Source: Rhodopirellula sp.
GTDB lineage: Bacteria; Planctomycetota; Planctomycetia; Pirellulales; Thermoguttaceae
Length of the DNA stretch: 64,000 nucleotides
Reading direction: 5' to 3'
Assembly: GCA_012728855.1 (NCBI GenBank)
Contig: JAAYEH010000658.1
Span: 1-64,000 of the forward strand
Shown in pieces: positions 34,340 to 42,972 of the stretch; positions within the stretch are counted from its first letter, which is position 1; every line of letters starts with the position of its first letter. A program made the translations under genes and the position numbers. Under the pieces are notes generated by a model, which had not been told where the DNA came from, made no database searches, and saw nothing but the letters and a program-made list of their open reading frames with translations.

Positions 34340-34672
34340 TCAGAATTCCCAGAAGGTCTGAGGCTTGCCGGGGCGGACGCGGCGGCAGAGTTCCACCAGT
34401 TCATCGACGGCCGCGAAGATGCGCTCTTCCTGGCTCGCCTCTTCCGCGGTTCGCTCGAGCCGGGCCGCATAAGGGGTGATGTCGTCGAAACCGTGGCTGC
34501 CCGCCGCGCCCTTGAGTTGCTGCGCGGTGCGGGCGAGGCGCTCCCAATTGCGGCGGGTTGCCTGGCTTTCGATGGTGCGAATCCGATCGGGCATCCGCTG
34601 GACAAATACGTCAACCATATTGCCCAGTTCGGGATCGGTAGCCAGTCGAGAGTAGATCCAGTTGCTGTTCAC
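34340..34672 (-). CDS. Hpt-domain protein lacking the phosphoacceptor histidine
   Basis: This 110-aa protein is a single four-helix Hpt (histidine phosphotransfer) domain. The motif around the active site reads RTAQQLKGAAGSHGFDDIT, while active Hpt proteins have AHxLKGxA. The base sequence (GCG CAG CAA CTC AAG) shows that position 51 is Gln instead of His, so phosphorylation at the usual place is impossible. His60 lies one turn further and is not a known substitute. The gene lies directly downstream of a hybrid histidine kinase on the same strand, whose receiver would be the expected partner. It may act as a binding-only regulator or be losing its function. GAAGGAG precedes the ATG. Confidence 0.85.
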   Translation of the reverse strand: MNSNWIYSRLATDPELGNMVDVFVQRMPDRIRTIESQATRRNWERLARTAQQLKGAAGSHGFDDITPYAARLERTAEEASQEERIFAAVDELVELCRRVRPGKPQTFWEF

Positions 34673-34771
34673 GGTGCTTCTCCTTCGGTTCTTCTCCGCG
34701 CATGGACGAGAAAATCAGATGAGTGTCGCAACGCCGCGCGGGCGTGCGAGGTATCGCTGCTTCACGGCTGC

Positions 34772-37720
34772 TCATAGGGCCATTCCGCCGTTTTGATGAG
34801 AATGCGAGGGCGCGGCGTATCGTGCGATCATTTCCAGAAGCGTGGGCCGATCGATCGGCTTGGTGGCGAAATCATCGCAGCCGGCATCGAGGCACTTCTG
34901 GCGGTCGTCGGCCATCGCGTGCGCCGTCAAAGCGACGATCGGCCCCGTGTAGCCTTCGGCGCGCAGATGCCGGGTAGCCGCATAGCCGTCCATCACGGGC
35001 ATCTGCATGTCCATCAGTATCACGTCGAACGGCTCGCCGCGGTCGCTCGCCGCCAAGGCCGACTCGCAGGCGACCTGCCCATTCTCGGCCAGCGACACCT
35101 CGGCCCCGGCCCTCTTCAACAACAGTGCGATCAGCCGCTGGTTGTCGAGCCCGTCTTCGGCCAGCAAGACGCGGCAGTCGAGCGAAACGGAAGCAGAAGT
35201 GGACCGTGGCGGCGGCGGCTGCGGCTCTCCTGTCGGCCTGGCAGGATCGGTAAGCAGCCGTACTCCCGTGAAGTCGCCCGTTTCGATCGTCACACGAAAC
35301 GTGCTTCCCTTACCGGGCGTGCTTTGGACGGCGATGTCGCCGCCGAGCTTTTCCGCCAACCGCTTGCTGATGGTCAGTCCGAGGCCGCTGCCGCCGAATT
35401 TTCTCGTCGTCGACGTGTCTGCCTGGCTGAACGGCTGGAAGAGACGGGAAATCTGTTCCGCACTGAGGCCGACGCCCGTATCGGTAATGTCGATGCTGAG
35501 GAGCGTCGGTTTCCCGGCAGTTCGCAGCAGGCCGGCAACCACGTGGACCTGGCCGCTCTCGGTGAACTTGATCGCGTTGCCGATCAGGTTAATCAGAATT
35601 TGGCGGAACCGGAGCGGGTCGCTCTGAATCACCTCCGGGATCTCGCCGACATAGGCCAGTTCCAAACCTATCTTTTTCGCATCGGCTCGGATCCGCATCA
35701 GTGCCAGCACATCGGCCAGCACCTTGGTCGGCGAGCAATCGCTCCGTTCGATGTCGAGCTTGCCGGCCTCGATCTTCGACAAATCGAGGATATCGTTGAT
35801 CAGTTCGAGAAGGTAATTGCCGTTTCGCTGGATTGTCTGAATCGCGTCAACGCGATGAGAAGAGACAACGCCGACCCCTTCCTCTTCGAGCAGGTAGTCG
35901 GCGAATCCGAGAATGGCGGTCATGGGAGTGCGGATCTCGTGACTCATATTGGCCAGAAACTCGCTCTTGGCCCGCGTGGCCGACTCGGCTAATTGGTTGA
36001 ATTCCTTTAAGGCTCGATTGGAGGATTCCAAGGCGTGCGCGTAGTGTTCAAGATCCTTCTCGTAATGCTTGTGATCCGTGATGTCTTGGAGTTGCTCGAC
36101 CACCATCGCTACTTCGCCCGCATCGTCCAGAATCGGGATGCCGTTGGCGAGGATCCACCGGCCCAATTCGGGGACGTATTTTTCGATTCGCGCAGGCCGC
36201 TTTGTCGCAATAGCAACGGCCATTGCGCATTTTTCGCAGGGAACGCTGCGTCCCAGCAGCTCAAAGCACCTCTTGCCGTGTACCTCGTGGGGCGGTTTTC
36301 CGATCAGATCGTATCCGGCCTTGTTGTAAGCGAGGACGGTATGGTCCGGCTCCTGCAATGCCACGATGTCGGGGATTCCGTCGAGGATGGTTTTCAGGAG
36401 CCTCTGTTGCTCGCGAAGTTGGAGTTCCGCCCGCTTGCGGTCGGTGATATCGATGTACGCGCCGACGATTCCCCTGATCTCTCTCTCGCTGCCGCGGAAG
36501 ACGTCTTTAACGAACAAGACCTCGCGATCCTCGCCGTGGCGGTCGCGAATCTTCAATTCATACTCCTGGCGACCGCCGCAGCGGAGCATTTCCAAGTCTT
36601 TACGGTGGTATCTTTGAGCATGTTGGTCGGGCCAGAGATCGTCGGCGGTCTTGCCTCGTATTTCGTCGGCGGTCCGACCGGTGAACTCGCTGAATGCCCG
36701 ATTACAGGAGAGGTAGCGCCCGTCGCTGTCTTTGGTGAATACGGGGACGGGCAGTGCGGAGAGAATCGCCTCGGTGAGGCCAAGCGTTTTTGCCATACGG
36801 GTCAGCGCATCCGCGCGGGCCTTCTCGGCGTGGCGCCGGTCGAGATCTTGGCCGAGAAGGCGTGCGATGGTGTCGACCAAGTCCTGCTCATAGGGGAGCA
36901 GAAACGGCCTGTCCACCGTGTAGGAAACCGACACATAACCGACGACATCGCCGGCGAGGTGAATGTCCGCACGGAGAGCGGGAGTTTCGCTCTTCACCGT
37001 GCCGTCCCGCGAAAATCGCCGGTCGCCAAGATCGATTTCGGGCAACGCGAATTCCGGGGACTGCATCCCCTCGATCAGGCAAAGGACGATGCGGCGGCAA
37101 AGCTCGTCGATGGGAGGATGGTTGCGAAACGCCTCACTTACGCGTTGCTGGCACACCAACTCTTTTTCCCGCTCCTGAAGCGACTGCGTCACCTCGAGTT
37201 CGTTAGTCAAATCGCGAAAGACGAGCACGGCGCCGACGACAGCTTCATAGGCGTCCTGGACCGGCGCGCAACGGTCGGCGATCCGTCGCTCGGCGCCGTC
37301 GCGAGCAATCAGTACGATGTCATGGGCCGATGCGACCGCGCGACGTTCGGCGAGTGCCTGCCAAACCGGGTTCTCCTCCTCCTTTCGTGTTTTCGCACGG
37401 AGGATCGAGAAAACCTCGGTCACCATGCGTCCCATTGCTTCCGCTTCGGACCAACCCGTAAGCGTTTCGGCCACCTCGTTCATGGCGATGACGCGGCCGT
37501 CGTGGTCGGTGTTGATCACCCCGTCGCCAATCAAACGCAGAGTCGTCGCCAGCCACGCCTCACTTGTCCGGAACGCCTCTTGGTTTCGGTCGCGATAGCG
37601 GTCGCCGACTCCACAAAACTGCGAGGTGCTGTCGCTGGAGTCGGTAGTCGCGTCGCGTCGCTCCGGTGTCGGCTGACGTCTATTCATGATCATTGTCTCA
37701 ATACGCCGGCGCCAGTCCAT
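34772..37720 (-). CDS. Hybrid sensor histidine kinase (PAS, GAF-like, PAS, PAS, HisKA, HATPase, receiver)
   Basis: This 982-aa soluble kinase has PAS domains at about 55-170, 320-440 and 445-560, with a GAF-like stretch (about 195-310: FRNHPPIDELCRRIV ... YVSVSYTVDRPF) between the first two. HisKA carries the phosphoacceptor His594 in NMSHEIRTPM. The HATPase has NLIGNAIKFT, DTGVGLS and GGSGLGLTI. A C-terminal receiver holds Asp904 in LMDMQMPVMDG and Lys in ATKPIDRP. No output domain follows, so phosphate should go to an Hpt protein, and the only one nearby lacks its His. A start at an internal ATG near 37693 (MIMNRR) is equally possible. It lies just after the CheV-like gene on the same strand. 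Confidence 0.93.
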   Translation of the reverse strand: MDWRRRIETMIMNRRQPTPERRDATTDSSDSTSQFCGVGDRYRDRNQEAFRTSEAWLATTLRLIGDGVINTDHDGRVIAMNEVAETLTGWSEAEAMGRMVTEVFSILRAKTRKEEENPVWQALAERRAVASAHDIVLIARDGAERRIADRCAPVQDAYEAVVGAVLVFRDLTNELEVTQSLQEREKELVCQQRVSEAFRNHPPIDELCRRIVLCLIEGMQSPEFALPEIDLGDRRFSRDGTVKSETPALRADIHLAGDVVGYVSVSYTVDRPFLLPYEQDLVDTIARLLGQDLDRRHAEKARADALTRMAKTLGLTEAILSALPVPVFTKDSDGRYLSCNRAFSEFTGRTADEIRGKTADDLWPDQHAQRYHRKDLEMLRCGGRQEYELKIRDRHGEDREVLFVKDVFRGSEREIRGIVGAYIDITDRKRAELQLREQQRLLKTILDGIPDIVALQEPDHTVLAYNKAGYDLIGKPPHEVHGKRCFELLGRSVPCEKCAMAVAIATKRPARIEKYVPELGRWILANGIPILDDAGEVAMVVEQLQDITDHKHYEKDLEHYAHALESSNRALKEFNQLAESATRAKSEFLANMSHEIRTPMTAILGFADYLLEEEGVGVVSSHRVDAIQTIQRNGNYLLELINDILDLSKIEAGKLDIERSDCSPTKVLADVLALMRIRADAKKIGLELAYVGEIPEVIQSDPLRFRQILINLIGNAIKFTESGQVHVVAGLLRTAGKPTLLSIDITDTGVGLSAEQISRLFQPFSQADTSTTRKFGGSGLGLTISKRLAEKLGGDIAVQSTPGKGSTFRVTIETGDFTGVRLLTDPARPTGEPQPPPPRSTSASVSLDCRVLLAEDGLDNQRLIALLLKRAGAEVSLAENGQVACESALAASDRGEPFDVILMDMQMPVMDGYAATRHLRAEGYTGPIVALTAHAMADDRQKCLDAGCDDFATKPIDRPTLLEMIARYAAPSHSHQNGGMAL

Positions 37721-37768
37721 CCCATTTAGATCTCGACACCGGGCTCTCGACTGTCAACTCTCCGCTGC

Positions 37769-38719
37769 CTACCCGACGACCTCTCCCAGCACGTTGACCA
37801 GCGTGTCGGTCAGTTCTTCCCAGCGGGGTTTGGAGATCTGTGCGGTGGCGCCCACTTGCCGCCCCTTCTTTTCGTTGTCTTTGGAAATCAACGACGAGAA
37901 CAATACGACAGGCAGGTCTCTTAGGACGGAGTTTTCGCGAATCCGCCGCGTGAGAGAGAATCCGTCCATTCGGGGCATCTCGATGTCGGAGATCACACCG
38001 GCCACCGACTTGCGGATCGTGGTCGTCGAATGGGATTGGGCCAGCTCGCCGAGATAGTCCCAGGCTTCCTGTCCATCGCTAAACCCAAGGCGATTCTCAT
38101 AGCCGGCCTGCGCCAGAGCATCATCGAGCATCCTGCGGATGAGCGGGGAATCGTCGGCAAAGACAACAGGGGGACGGATCGAAGCAGTGATGGCTTCGGA
38201 TCCGTTTCCGGCAACCTGCTGCGTGGCGCCGTTGATTCCCAACACCGCCCCGATCGCTTCGAAGTCCAACACGGTGACGATCCGTCCTTCGATGAGGATC
38301 ACTCCGGTCACCGGAGCTTCCATTCCCGGGCAGTGCGGCAGCGGGATGAAATCCTTCCAGGAAACGCGATAAATGCGATCGACGCCCTGGACGCGAAACG
38401 CAATCAACTGCTCGTTGAATTCCAGGAGCAACTGCTCTTCTCCCGCTACGGTCTCCGCTTCCTCGCCCCACAGAATCTGTTGCAGGTTGATCAGGGGCAC
38501 GACGGCATCGCGAACGCGGACTGCGCCGTCGACCGCATCAGGCGACTGCGGCAGGTAGGTCGCATCCTCGTGATTCCGGACTTCCCGCACTTTCGCTACA
38601 TTCACACCACAGAAATGGCCGGCAACCTTGAAGACGAGGATCTCAACCTCATTCGTGCCCGCTTCAAGTAGGATGCCGTTTTCTACTGAAGAGGGGTTTT
38701 TCTTGGTGTTCTTCGCCAT
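37769..38719 (-). CDS. cheV: CheV-like chemotaxis coupling protein (CheW + receiver)
   Basis: This 316-aa protein joins an N-terminal CheW domain (about 25-165: EVEILVFKVAGHFCGVNVAKV, VPLINLQQILWG) to a C-terminal receiver (about 180-310). The receiver has the acidic pair in VVFADDSPLI, the phosphate-accepting Asp245 in GVISDIEMPRMDGF and the Lys in QISKPRW. CheV couples receptors to a CheA kinase and is adjusted by phosphorylation. No receptor or CheA gene is in the window. It is the first gene of a minus-strand run with the hybrid kinase 48 bp downstream, which suggests that this CheV-like protein is wired to that kinase. Confidence 0.9.
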   Translation of the reverse strand: MAKNTKKNPSSVENGILLEAGTNEVEILVFKVAGHFCGVNVAKVREVRNHEDATYLPQSPDAVDGAVRVRDAVVPLINLQQILWGEEAETVAGEEQLLLEFNEQLIAFRVQGVDRIYRVSWKDFIPLPHCPGMEAPVTGVILIEGRIVTVLDFEAIGAVLGINGATQQVAGNGSEAITASIRPPVVFADDSPLIRRMLDDALAQAGYENRLGFSDGQEAWDYLGELAQSHSTTTIRKSVAGVISDIEMPRMDGFSLTRRIRENSVLRDLPVVLFSSLISKDNEKKGRQVGATAQISKPRWEELTDTLVNVLGEVVG

Positions 38720-38836
38720 TAGCTCTACTCCGTGGAGATACCGATACCCGGGTCAGACAAGAATAGGTCGAAAAGCGTGGTGGGGGCTGGCAAATTATGG
38801 TTCATCCGGAATTCGCGTAGGGTGCGAAGCGCATGA

Positions 38837-38935
38837 GGAGTACCGGTGCCTCTTCTCTGTTGCAGGATGGCCATAACCACATGACAGGCAATCGTTTAGA
38901 CTCGCCGGTAACAAGAGAAGAGGCACCGGTACTCC
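38837..38935. repeat. Palindromic repeat, family C copy 2
   Basis: The 22-bp arms 38837-38858 and 38914-38935 are perfectly complementary (core ACCGGTGCCTCTTCTCT), with a 55-nt loop. It shares the CCTCTTCTCTG core and flanks with the repeat at 32103-32158. Confidence 0.85.
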
Positions 38936-39035
38936 CCAGCGAGAATGGAACTTACGCTTGCACCGGATGAACCAAATTCCTGTCGCACGTCCGCCATGCC
39001 ATGACGCGACTGGCAGAGAAGCACGAACCGATCAA

Positions 39036-39102
39036 CAGCCCGGCTGCTCGCCTGCCGTTTGGCGTTATGCCATCGTTTGACTTGATGGTGGCAGCCGGGC
39101 TG
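39036..39102. repeat. Palindromic repeat, family A copy 2
   Basis: CAGCCCGGCTGC at 39036-39047 pairs with GCAGCCGGGCTG at 39091-39102. The right half with its flank GATGGTGGCAGCCGGGCTGC matches GATGGTAGCAGCCGGGCTGC of copy 1 at 29867-29886. Confidence 0.8.
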
Positions 39103-39163
39103 CTGGACACGGACTTTCTGTCGGTTACACGAGGGGCATGGTCGAGAGCAAGGTGTGATCGGC

Positions 39164-39221
39164 AGGTTCTGCTTGCCGAGCAGAACCTCTGGAGCGAGTT
39201 CGCGCTGGGCAAGCGGGATCT
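39164..39221 (+). repeat. Palindromic repeat, family B copy 2
   Basis: The 25-bp segment 39164-39188 is the exact reverse complement of 33838-33862. Its companion CGCTGGGCAAGCGGGATCT at 39203-39221 differs by one base from the reverse complement of 33785-33803. It overlaps the stop codon of the tauE-like gene. Confidence 0.85.
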
Positions 39222-39957
39222 ACGTAAGAAGACGCACGCCCGCGATACCGGCGAGTACGAGCACGAGAATATTGAAGAATCGTTGCGGAATCACGGGCAG
39301 CAGGAGGATCCCCAGCACAGAGCCGACGACGACGACCGGCGCGAGCCTCAGATCGAAGGCGAGCGTCGTCGGCGTGATCATCCCCAACGACCAGAATGGC
39401 GGAACTTTGGCCGCGTTGACAATCAAGAAGAACCAGGCCGCCGTGCCCATGAACTGCTGCTTCGGCAAACCGGTGGCGATCAGGTAGATGCTCATCACCG
39501 GTCCGGCAGCATTTCCTAGCGCGGTGCCGAAGCCTGCCAGAGCGCCCGTTGCGACGACGAACCACCACGCCGCCGGCATGTTTTCCCAGCCGAACCACTT
39601 GCGGCCGACTTCCAGCGCGAGTAGAGCCAGAATCAGGCCGCCCAGCAGCGGACGCAATCCCTCGCCGTTGGTTTGCCGAAGGATCAACAGCGCGGGCGCC
39701 ATCCCGAGCAGTACGTAGGGGAATAACCGCCACAATCGATCCCACTGCGCGTGCCGCCGATAGTAGGCGACGGCAAACACGTCGGCCACCAGCAGCATGG
39801 GCAGGATCGCTCCCACGGATAGCTTCGCGTCCCCCTCAAAGGCTTCGACCATCAGCCAGATTGCCGGAATAGCCACGCCCGGCATGCCGGTCTTCGACAG
39901 TCCAACGAGGATGGCCGCCGCACCCGCGAACAGCCAACTGTTCAGAGTACACTCCAT
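39220..39957 (-). CDS. TauE/SafE-family sulfite or sulfate exporter-like permease
   Basis: This 245-aa integral membrane protein has seven or eight hydrophobic segments. The N-terminal half has the family's GLSKTGMPG turn, and the second half repeats it as GFGTALGNAAGPVMSIYLI. TauE/SafE permeases move sulfite, sulfoacetate or other sulfur-containing anions across the inner membrane. It is the last gene of the run cysH-rrf2-sat-tauE, nine bases downstream of sat, so it most likely handles a sulfur anion linked to sulfate reduction, either uptake or removal of excess sulfite. The direction of transport cannot be read from the sequence. Its stop codon lies inside a family B repeat. Confidence 0.88.
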   Translation of the reverse strand: MECTLNSWLFAGAAAILVGLSKTGMPGVAIPAIWLMVEAFEGDAKLSVGAILPMLLVADVFAVAYYRRHAQWDRLWRLFPYVLLGMAPALLILRQTNGEGLRPLLGGLILALLALEVGRKWFGWENMPAAWWFVVATGALAGFGTALGNAAGPVMSIYLIATGLPKQQFMGTAAWFFLIVNAAKVPPFWSLGMITPTTLAFDLRLAPVVVVGSVLGILLLPVIPQRFFNILVLVLAGIAGVRLLT

Positions 39958-39966
39958 GACCCCGCC

Positions 39967-41226
39967 TTAACCGGCGGCCATGGCTTCGGTAAGGATTCGG
40001 GCGGTGCTTTCCCGCATGATCCGCGGATCGACCGGCTCGCCGTTGACAAGCCATTGCCGAACCTGCTTGCCCGAGATGAACACCGGCTTTTCGTCTTTGT
40101 GGTTCTCCATCAAATCGACGCGGCCCATCGACTCGTAATACGCCGCAAAGCCGACTTTCAACGGCTTGATCTTCAAATCGCCGGCCAGATTGTCAAAAAT
40201 GTTTTGGGCGTCGAAATCGCCCCAGATCGCGGAACCGTCGTGATAGGGGGCGTCAGCGTGTTTGCGGCCGATGATGATGTCGGTGAAACCGAAGTTCTGC
40301 CGATAGATCGCGTGCATCACAGCTTCTTTGGGTCCGCCGTAGAACATCTTGATGTCCAGCCCGAGGAGGATCACGCGATCCGGCACGGATTCGCCTCGCG
40401 GTCCCCACAGATCCGGATCGCTGTCGCCCTCCCCCAGGCTGCGATTCTCGATCAGCGCCTCGTAGGTGTGCATGCGGACGTCGGCATGAACGTCGTCCCC
40501 CTTGGTCTCGCCGACGAGCGGGTTCAGACAAGCCCCCGCGTTGCAACCGGCCCGCACCAGCGTCTCCAGGCCATAGACCAGGGCGTATTCGTGGGCGCGG
40601 TGGAGCGGATTGCGAGTCTGGAAGGCGACGACTCGCTCCCAGCCTTTTTCGGCCAGAAGCCGGCGGACCTCGCGCGGCGAAAGGACGTATTTGCCGAAGG
40701 CCGGATTCTTCGGTTGCGGCAACACCTGAATCTTGCCGCCGACGAGATGGGTCTTGTCGGCGTCCTGTCTCAGTACCATGTCGGCGCCGGGATGGTCGGT
40801 TCGCTCGGTCAGATAGACTTTGGCCAAGTACTCCATCTTGTCCCAAGGAAAAACGTCGGCGATCTCCAACGTCGCCACAACCTTGCCCGAACTGTTGACA
40901 AGGGCCACCTCTTGCCCCGGTCCCAAGGTTCCGGCCGCTTCGGCCGTTACCGGCAACGACATAGGAATGGTCCAGGCATATTTCTTCCCATCTCGCTCGA
41001 TCACCGACTCATCGAGGACGCGGCGGTATGTAGCCGAATCCATCGGACCGTCCAAGGGGCTCAGACCGCCGTCGCCAAAACGGTAGACGGTCGACAGATC
41101 GGCGTCGGAGACCGGCACCTTCGGCAATTGCTTGGCGCGGGCGAGAGTCGCGTCAACCGCTTCGGCAGCGACACAACGGCAAACAGGTTCGGTCAAACCA
41201 CCATGAGGAGGAACAAGAGCGGCCAT
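39967..41226 (-). CDS. sat: Sulfate adenylyltransferase (ATP sulfurylase)
   Basis: This 419-aa enzyme activates sulfate with ATP to adenosine 5'-phosphosulfate and pyrophosphate. It is of the single-chain Sat type. The ATP-binding motif [12 protein letters not shown] (a form of QxRNPxHxxH) and the later GRKHADAP (usually GRDHAG) are in place, as are [12 protein letters not shown] and [15 protein letters not shown]. The ATG at 41226 follows AAAGGAT at good spacing; the frame is open 20 codons upstream but without a ribosome site. It lies 186 bp after the Rrf2 gene and nine bases before the tauE-like gene. Together with CysH next door it supplies the first two steps of assimilatory sulfate reduction. 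Confidence 0.96.
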   Translation of the reverse strand: MAALVPPHGGLTEPVCRCVAAEAVDATLARAKQLPKVPVSDADLSTVYRFGDGGLSPLDGPMDSATYRRVLDESVIERDGKKYAWTIPMSLPVTAEAAGTLGPGQEVALVNSSGKVVATLEIADVFPWDKMEYLAKVYLTERTDHPGADMVLRQDADKTHLVGGKIQVLPQPKNPAFGKYVLSPREVRRLLAEKGWERVVAFQTRNPLHRAHEYALVYGLETLVRAGCNAGACLNPLVGETKGDDVHADVRMHTYEALIENRSLGEGDSDPDLWGPRGESVPDRVILLGLDIKMFYGGPKEAVMHAIYRQNFGFTDIIIGRKHADAPYHDGSAIWGDFDAQNIFDNLAGDLKIKPLKVGFAAYYESMGRVDLMENHKDEKPVFISGKQVRQWLVNGEPVDPRIMRESTARILTEAMAAG

Positions 41227-41412
41227 TCGGGATCCTTTGTAAAGCAGTGGAGAGTGGAGAATAAAGAGTTTGGAGTGGTTCGTCAAGCATCGGCGGGCAA
41301 AAGACGGGCGAGGAATCGACTCGAAGAAGGAGCCACCGCCACCGGAGAGCGCAACGCGAGTTCACGCCAACCAAGCCGAGCGATTGCCCGCCACCTCCGG
41401 TCACTCAACTCG

Positions 41413-41865
41413 TCAGATATAGTACATACGCTCGTCCTGCTCGCGCGCCCGGTCCAGCAACTCGGCGAACGTGATGCCGTTGAGCATTTCCCGCTCGACG
41501 GCGGCGACATCGTGCCACGCCTTCATCAATACCTTCACCGCCGGGGAATCGGGTGAAGCGCTGCTCGCCTTCGCCTCGCCGTTGCCGTTGGGCAAACCCT
41601 CGATGATCTCCATCACCTCTCCCAGCGAAACGTCGTCCGGCGGTCGAACCAGATGGTAGCCGCCGGCGGCGCCGCGGGTGCTGGCAACCAGTCCGGCGCC
41701 TTTGAGTTGCAGCAGGATCTGAACGAGAAACCGCGGGGGAACGTCGTGCCGCTCGGCAATTTTGCGGATGCGAACCGGTTCCCCCGAGCCGAACCGCGAC
41801 GCCAGTTCCAGCATCGCGATGCAGGCGTATTCGGTCTTTGCCGAGATTTTCATGCGGTTACTCAT
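41413..41865 (-). CDS. Rrf2-family transcriptional regulator
   Basis: This 150-aa winged helix-turn-helix protein has the Rrf2 signature: MKISAKTEYACIAMLELA, VRIRKIAERHDVPPRFLVQI, then TRGAAGGYHLVRPPDDVSLG. Apart from Cys15 there is no cysteine, so it lacks the three-Cys iron-sulfur site of IscR and resembles CymR, which controls cysteine and sulfur metabolism, often with CysK. The ATG overlaps the cysH stop by 4 bp (ATGA), so it is translationally coupled to cysH and is followed by sat. This position makes it the likely repressor of the sulfate operon. A candidate operator is the TTTGTAAACAAA palindrome at 42779-42790. The second ATG, four codons in, is an alternative start. Confidence 0.93.
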   Translation of the reverse strand: MSNRMKISAKTEYACIAMLELASRFGSGEPVRIRKIAERHDVPPRFLVQILLQLKGAGLVASTRGAAGGYHLVRPPDDVSLGEVMEIIEGLPNGNGEAKASSASPDSPAVKVLMKAWHDVAAVEREMLNGITFAELLDRAREQDERMYYI

Positions 41866-42686
41866 TTTTCATCTTCCGAGATGTGCAGGCCGCACTCGGT
41901 CTTGGCGGTTCCGCTCCATCGGCCCGCGCGTTCGTCCTCTCCGCAGAGCACGGACCGCGTGCAGGGCCAGCAGCCAATGCTTGGATAGCCTCGATCATGC
42001 AGTTCATTATACGGAATGCCCTCTTCGAGAATCCGACTCCAGACGTCGTTGCGATTCCAATTGGCCAGGGGGCTGATCTTCACCAGCCCGAACTTCTTAT
42101 CCCATCCGACAATCGGCGTCCCGGCGCGATACGGGCTTTGATCGCGGCGGATGCCGCTCATCCAGGCATGGTATCCCCGTGCCGCCCGATGCAGCACCGC
42201 GATTTTCCGATCCCGACAGCACTGATCCGGATTGCTTTGGTAAACCGGGCCTCCGTGTGCGGCTTCATACTCCGCGACGGACAGTTCCGGACGTTGCAGG
42301 TCGACCAGGATCCCGTATTTCTCCGCGATGCGATCCCGCAACTCCAGCGTCTCCTTGAACTGGTAGCCGGTATCCAAGTTGAATACGTAGACGCGCGGAT
42401 CGATCTTCGCGAGGATCGACAAGATCACGCAGCCTTCAGGTCCGAAGGCGGTGGCCATCGTGAGCTTGGGGAAGTACATCCGCACCGCCCAAGCGATAAT
42501 TTCTTCCGGAGTCGCATCTTCCAGGCTGGCACTGTACCGCCCGAGCGCCTCCAACTCCTCCGGAGTAGGTGTCCGCGGCGATCCCTCCGAATTCAACGAG
42601 GGCAGGTCACCACGTCCGCTTTCGGGAAAAGGCTTTTCCGGCCGCGATTCTCGTCCAGCGTCGGAATAGCAAATTTTACTGCTCAT
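41862..42686 (-). CDS. cysH: Phosphoadenylyl/adenylyl-sulfate reductase, iron-sulfur type
   Basis: This 274-aa enzyme reduces APS (or PAPS) to sulfite using thioredoxin. The PP-loop-like motif is in LTMATAFGPEGC and the family's NLDTGYQFKET follows. Four cysteines for a [4Fe-4S] cluster are visible: the pair in NPDQCCRDRK and GCWPC. The cluster marks APS-using reductases, in line with sat and no visible APS kinase. The catalytic Cys265 lies in KTECGLH near the C-terminus. The first 40 residues are poorly conserved and Pro/Ser/Glu-rich. It is the promoter-proximal gene of the minus-strand sulfur operon. The start at 42684-42686 is the only good ATG. Confidence 0.93.
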   Translation of the reverse strand: MSSKICYSDAGRESRPEKPFPESGRGDLPSLNSEGSPRTPTPEELEALGRYSASLEDATPEEIIAWAVRMYFPKLTMATAFGPEGCVILSILAKIDPRVYVFNLDTGYQFKETLELRDRIAEKYGILVDLQRPELSVAEYEAAHGGPVYQSNPDQCCRDRKIAVLHRAARGYHAWMSGIRRDQSPYRAGTPIVGWDKKFGLVKISPLANWNRNDVWSRILEEGIPYNELHDRGYPSIGCWPCTRSVLCGEDERAGRWSGTAKTECGLHISEDEK

Positions 42687-42766
42687 GTTGGATAAATCGC
42701 GACTCGTGAAAGGCCAAATTGTTATGACAGGCCACCTGGAGTGGTGGATACTTGAGGCTGCCTAAA

Positions 42767-42795
42767 ATTGTACCTATGTTTGTAAACAAAGTAAA
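42767..42795 (-). promoter_or_regulatory. Promoter of the cysH operon with an embedded palindrome
   Basis: On the minus strand TTTACT (42790-42795) and TACAAT (42767-42772) are exactly 17 bp apart. Between them lies TTTGTAAACAAA (42779-42790), whose five-base arms TTTGT and ACAAA are complementary. A repressor bound there would block RNA polymerase. The transcript leader would be about 75 nt. Confidence 0.65.
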
Positions 42796-42972
42796 CTCCA
42801 TGCGGGCACTGTTCAATATCGACGGAATAGACCGGTTTCTCCAGCGCACGCGGTTTTGGACGGCAGCGATGAGGGGACTTGACTGCCGGGCGGTCGCCCG
42901 GCAGGATGGGCACTAGCTGCGGGGCATTTTGATGAACTGGACACTTTCCGACTTCAACGATGAGGCGCGGCG

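Larger units (their letters stand above)
38720..39219. other. Repeat-dominated intergenic interval
   Basis: Three palindromic repeats (families C, A and B) lie in tandem in 500 bp between two minus-strand genes. No gene is visible. Confidence 0.7.

Noticed and set aside
36035-37729. Plus-strand frame of 564 codons opposite the hybrid kinase
   Set aside because: The minus strand encodes clear PAS, HisKA and receiver motifs. The plus-strand translation has none.
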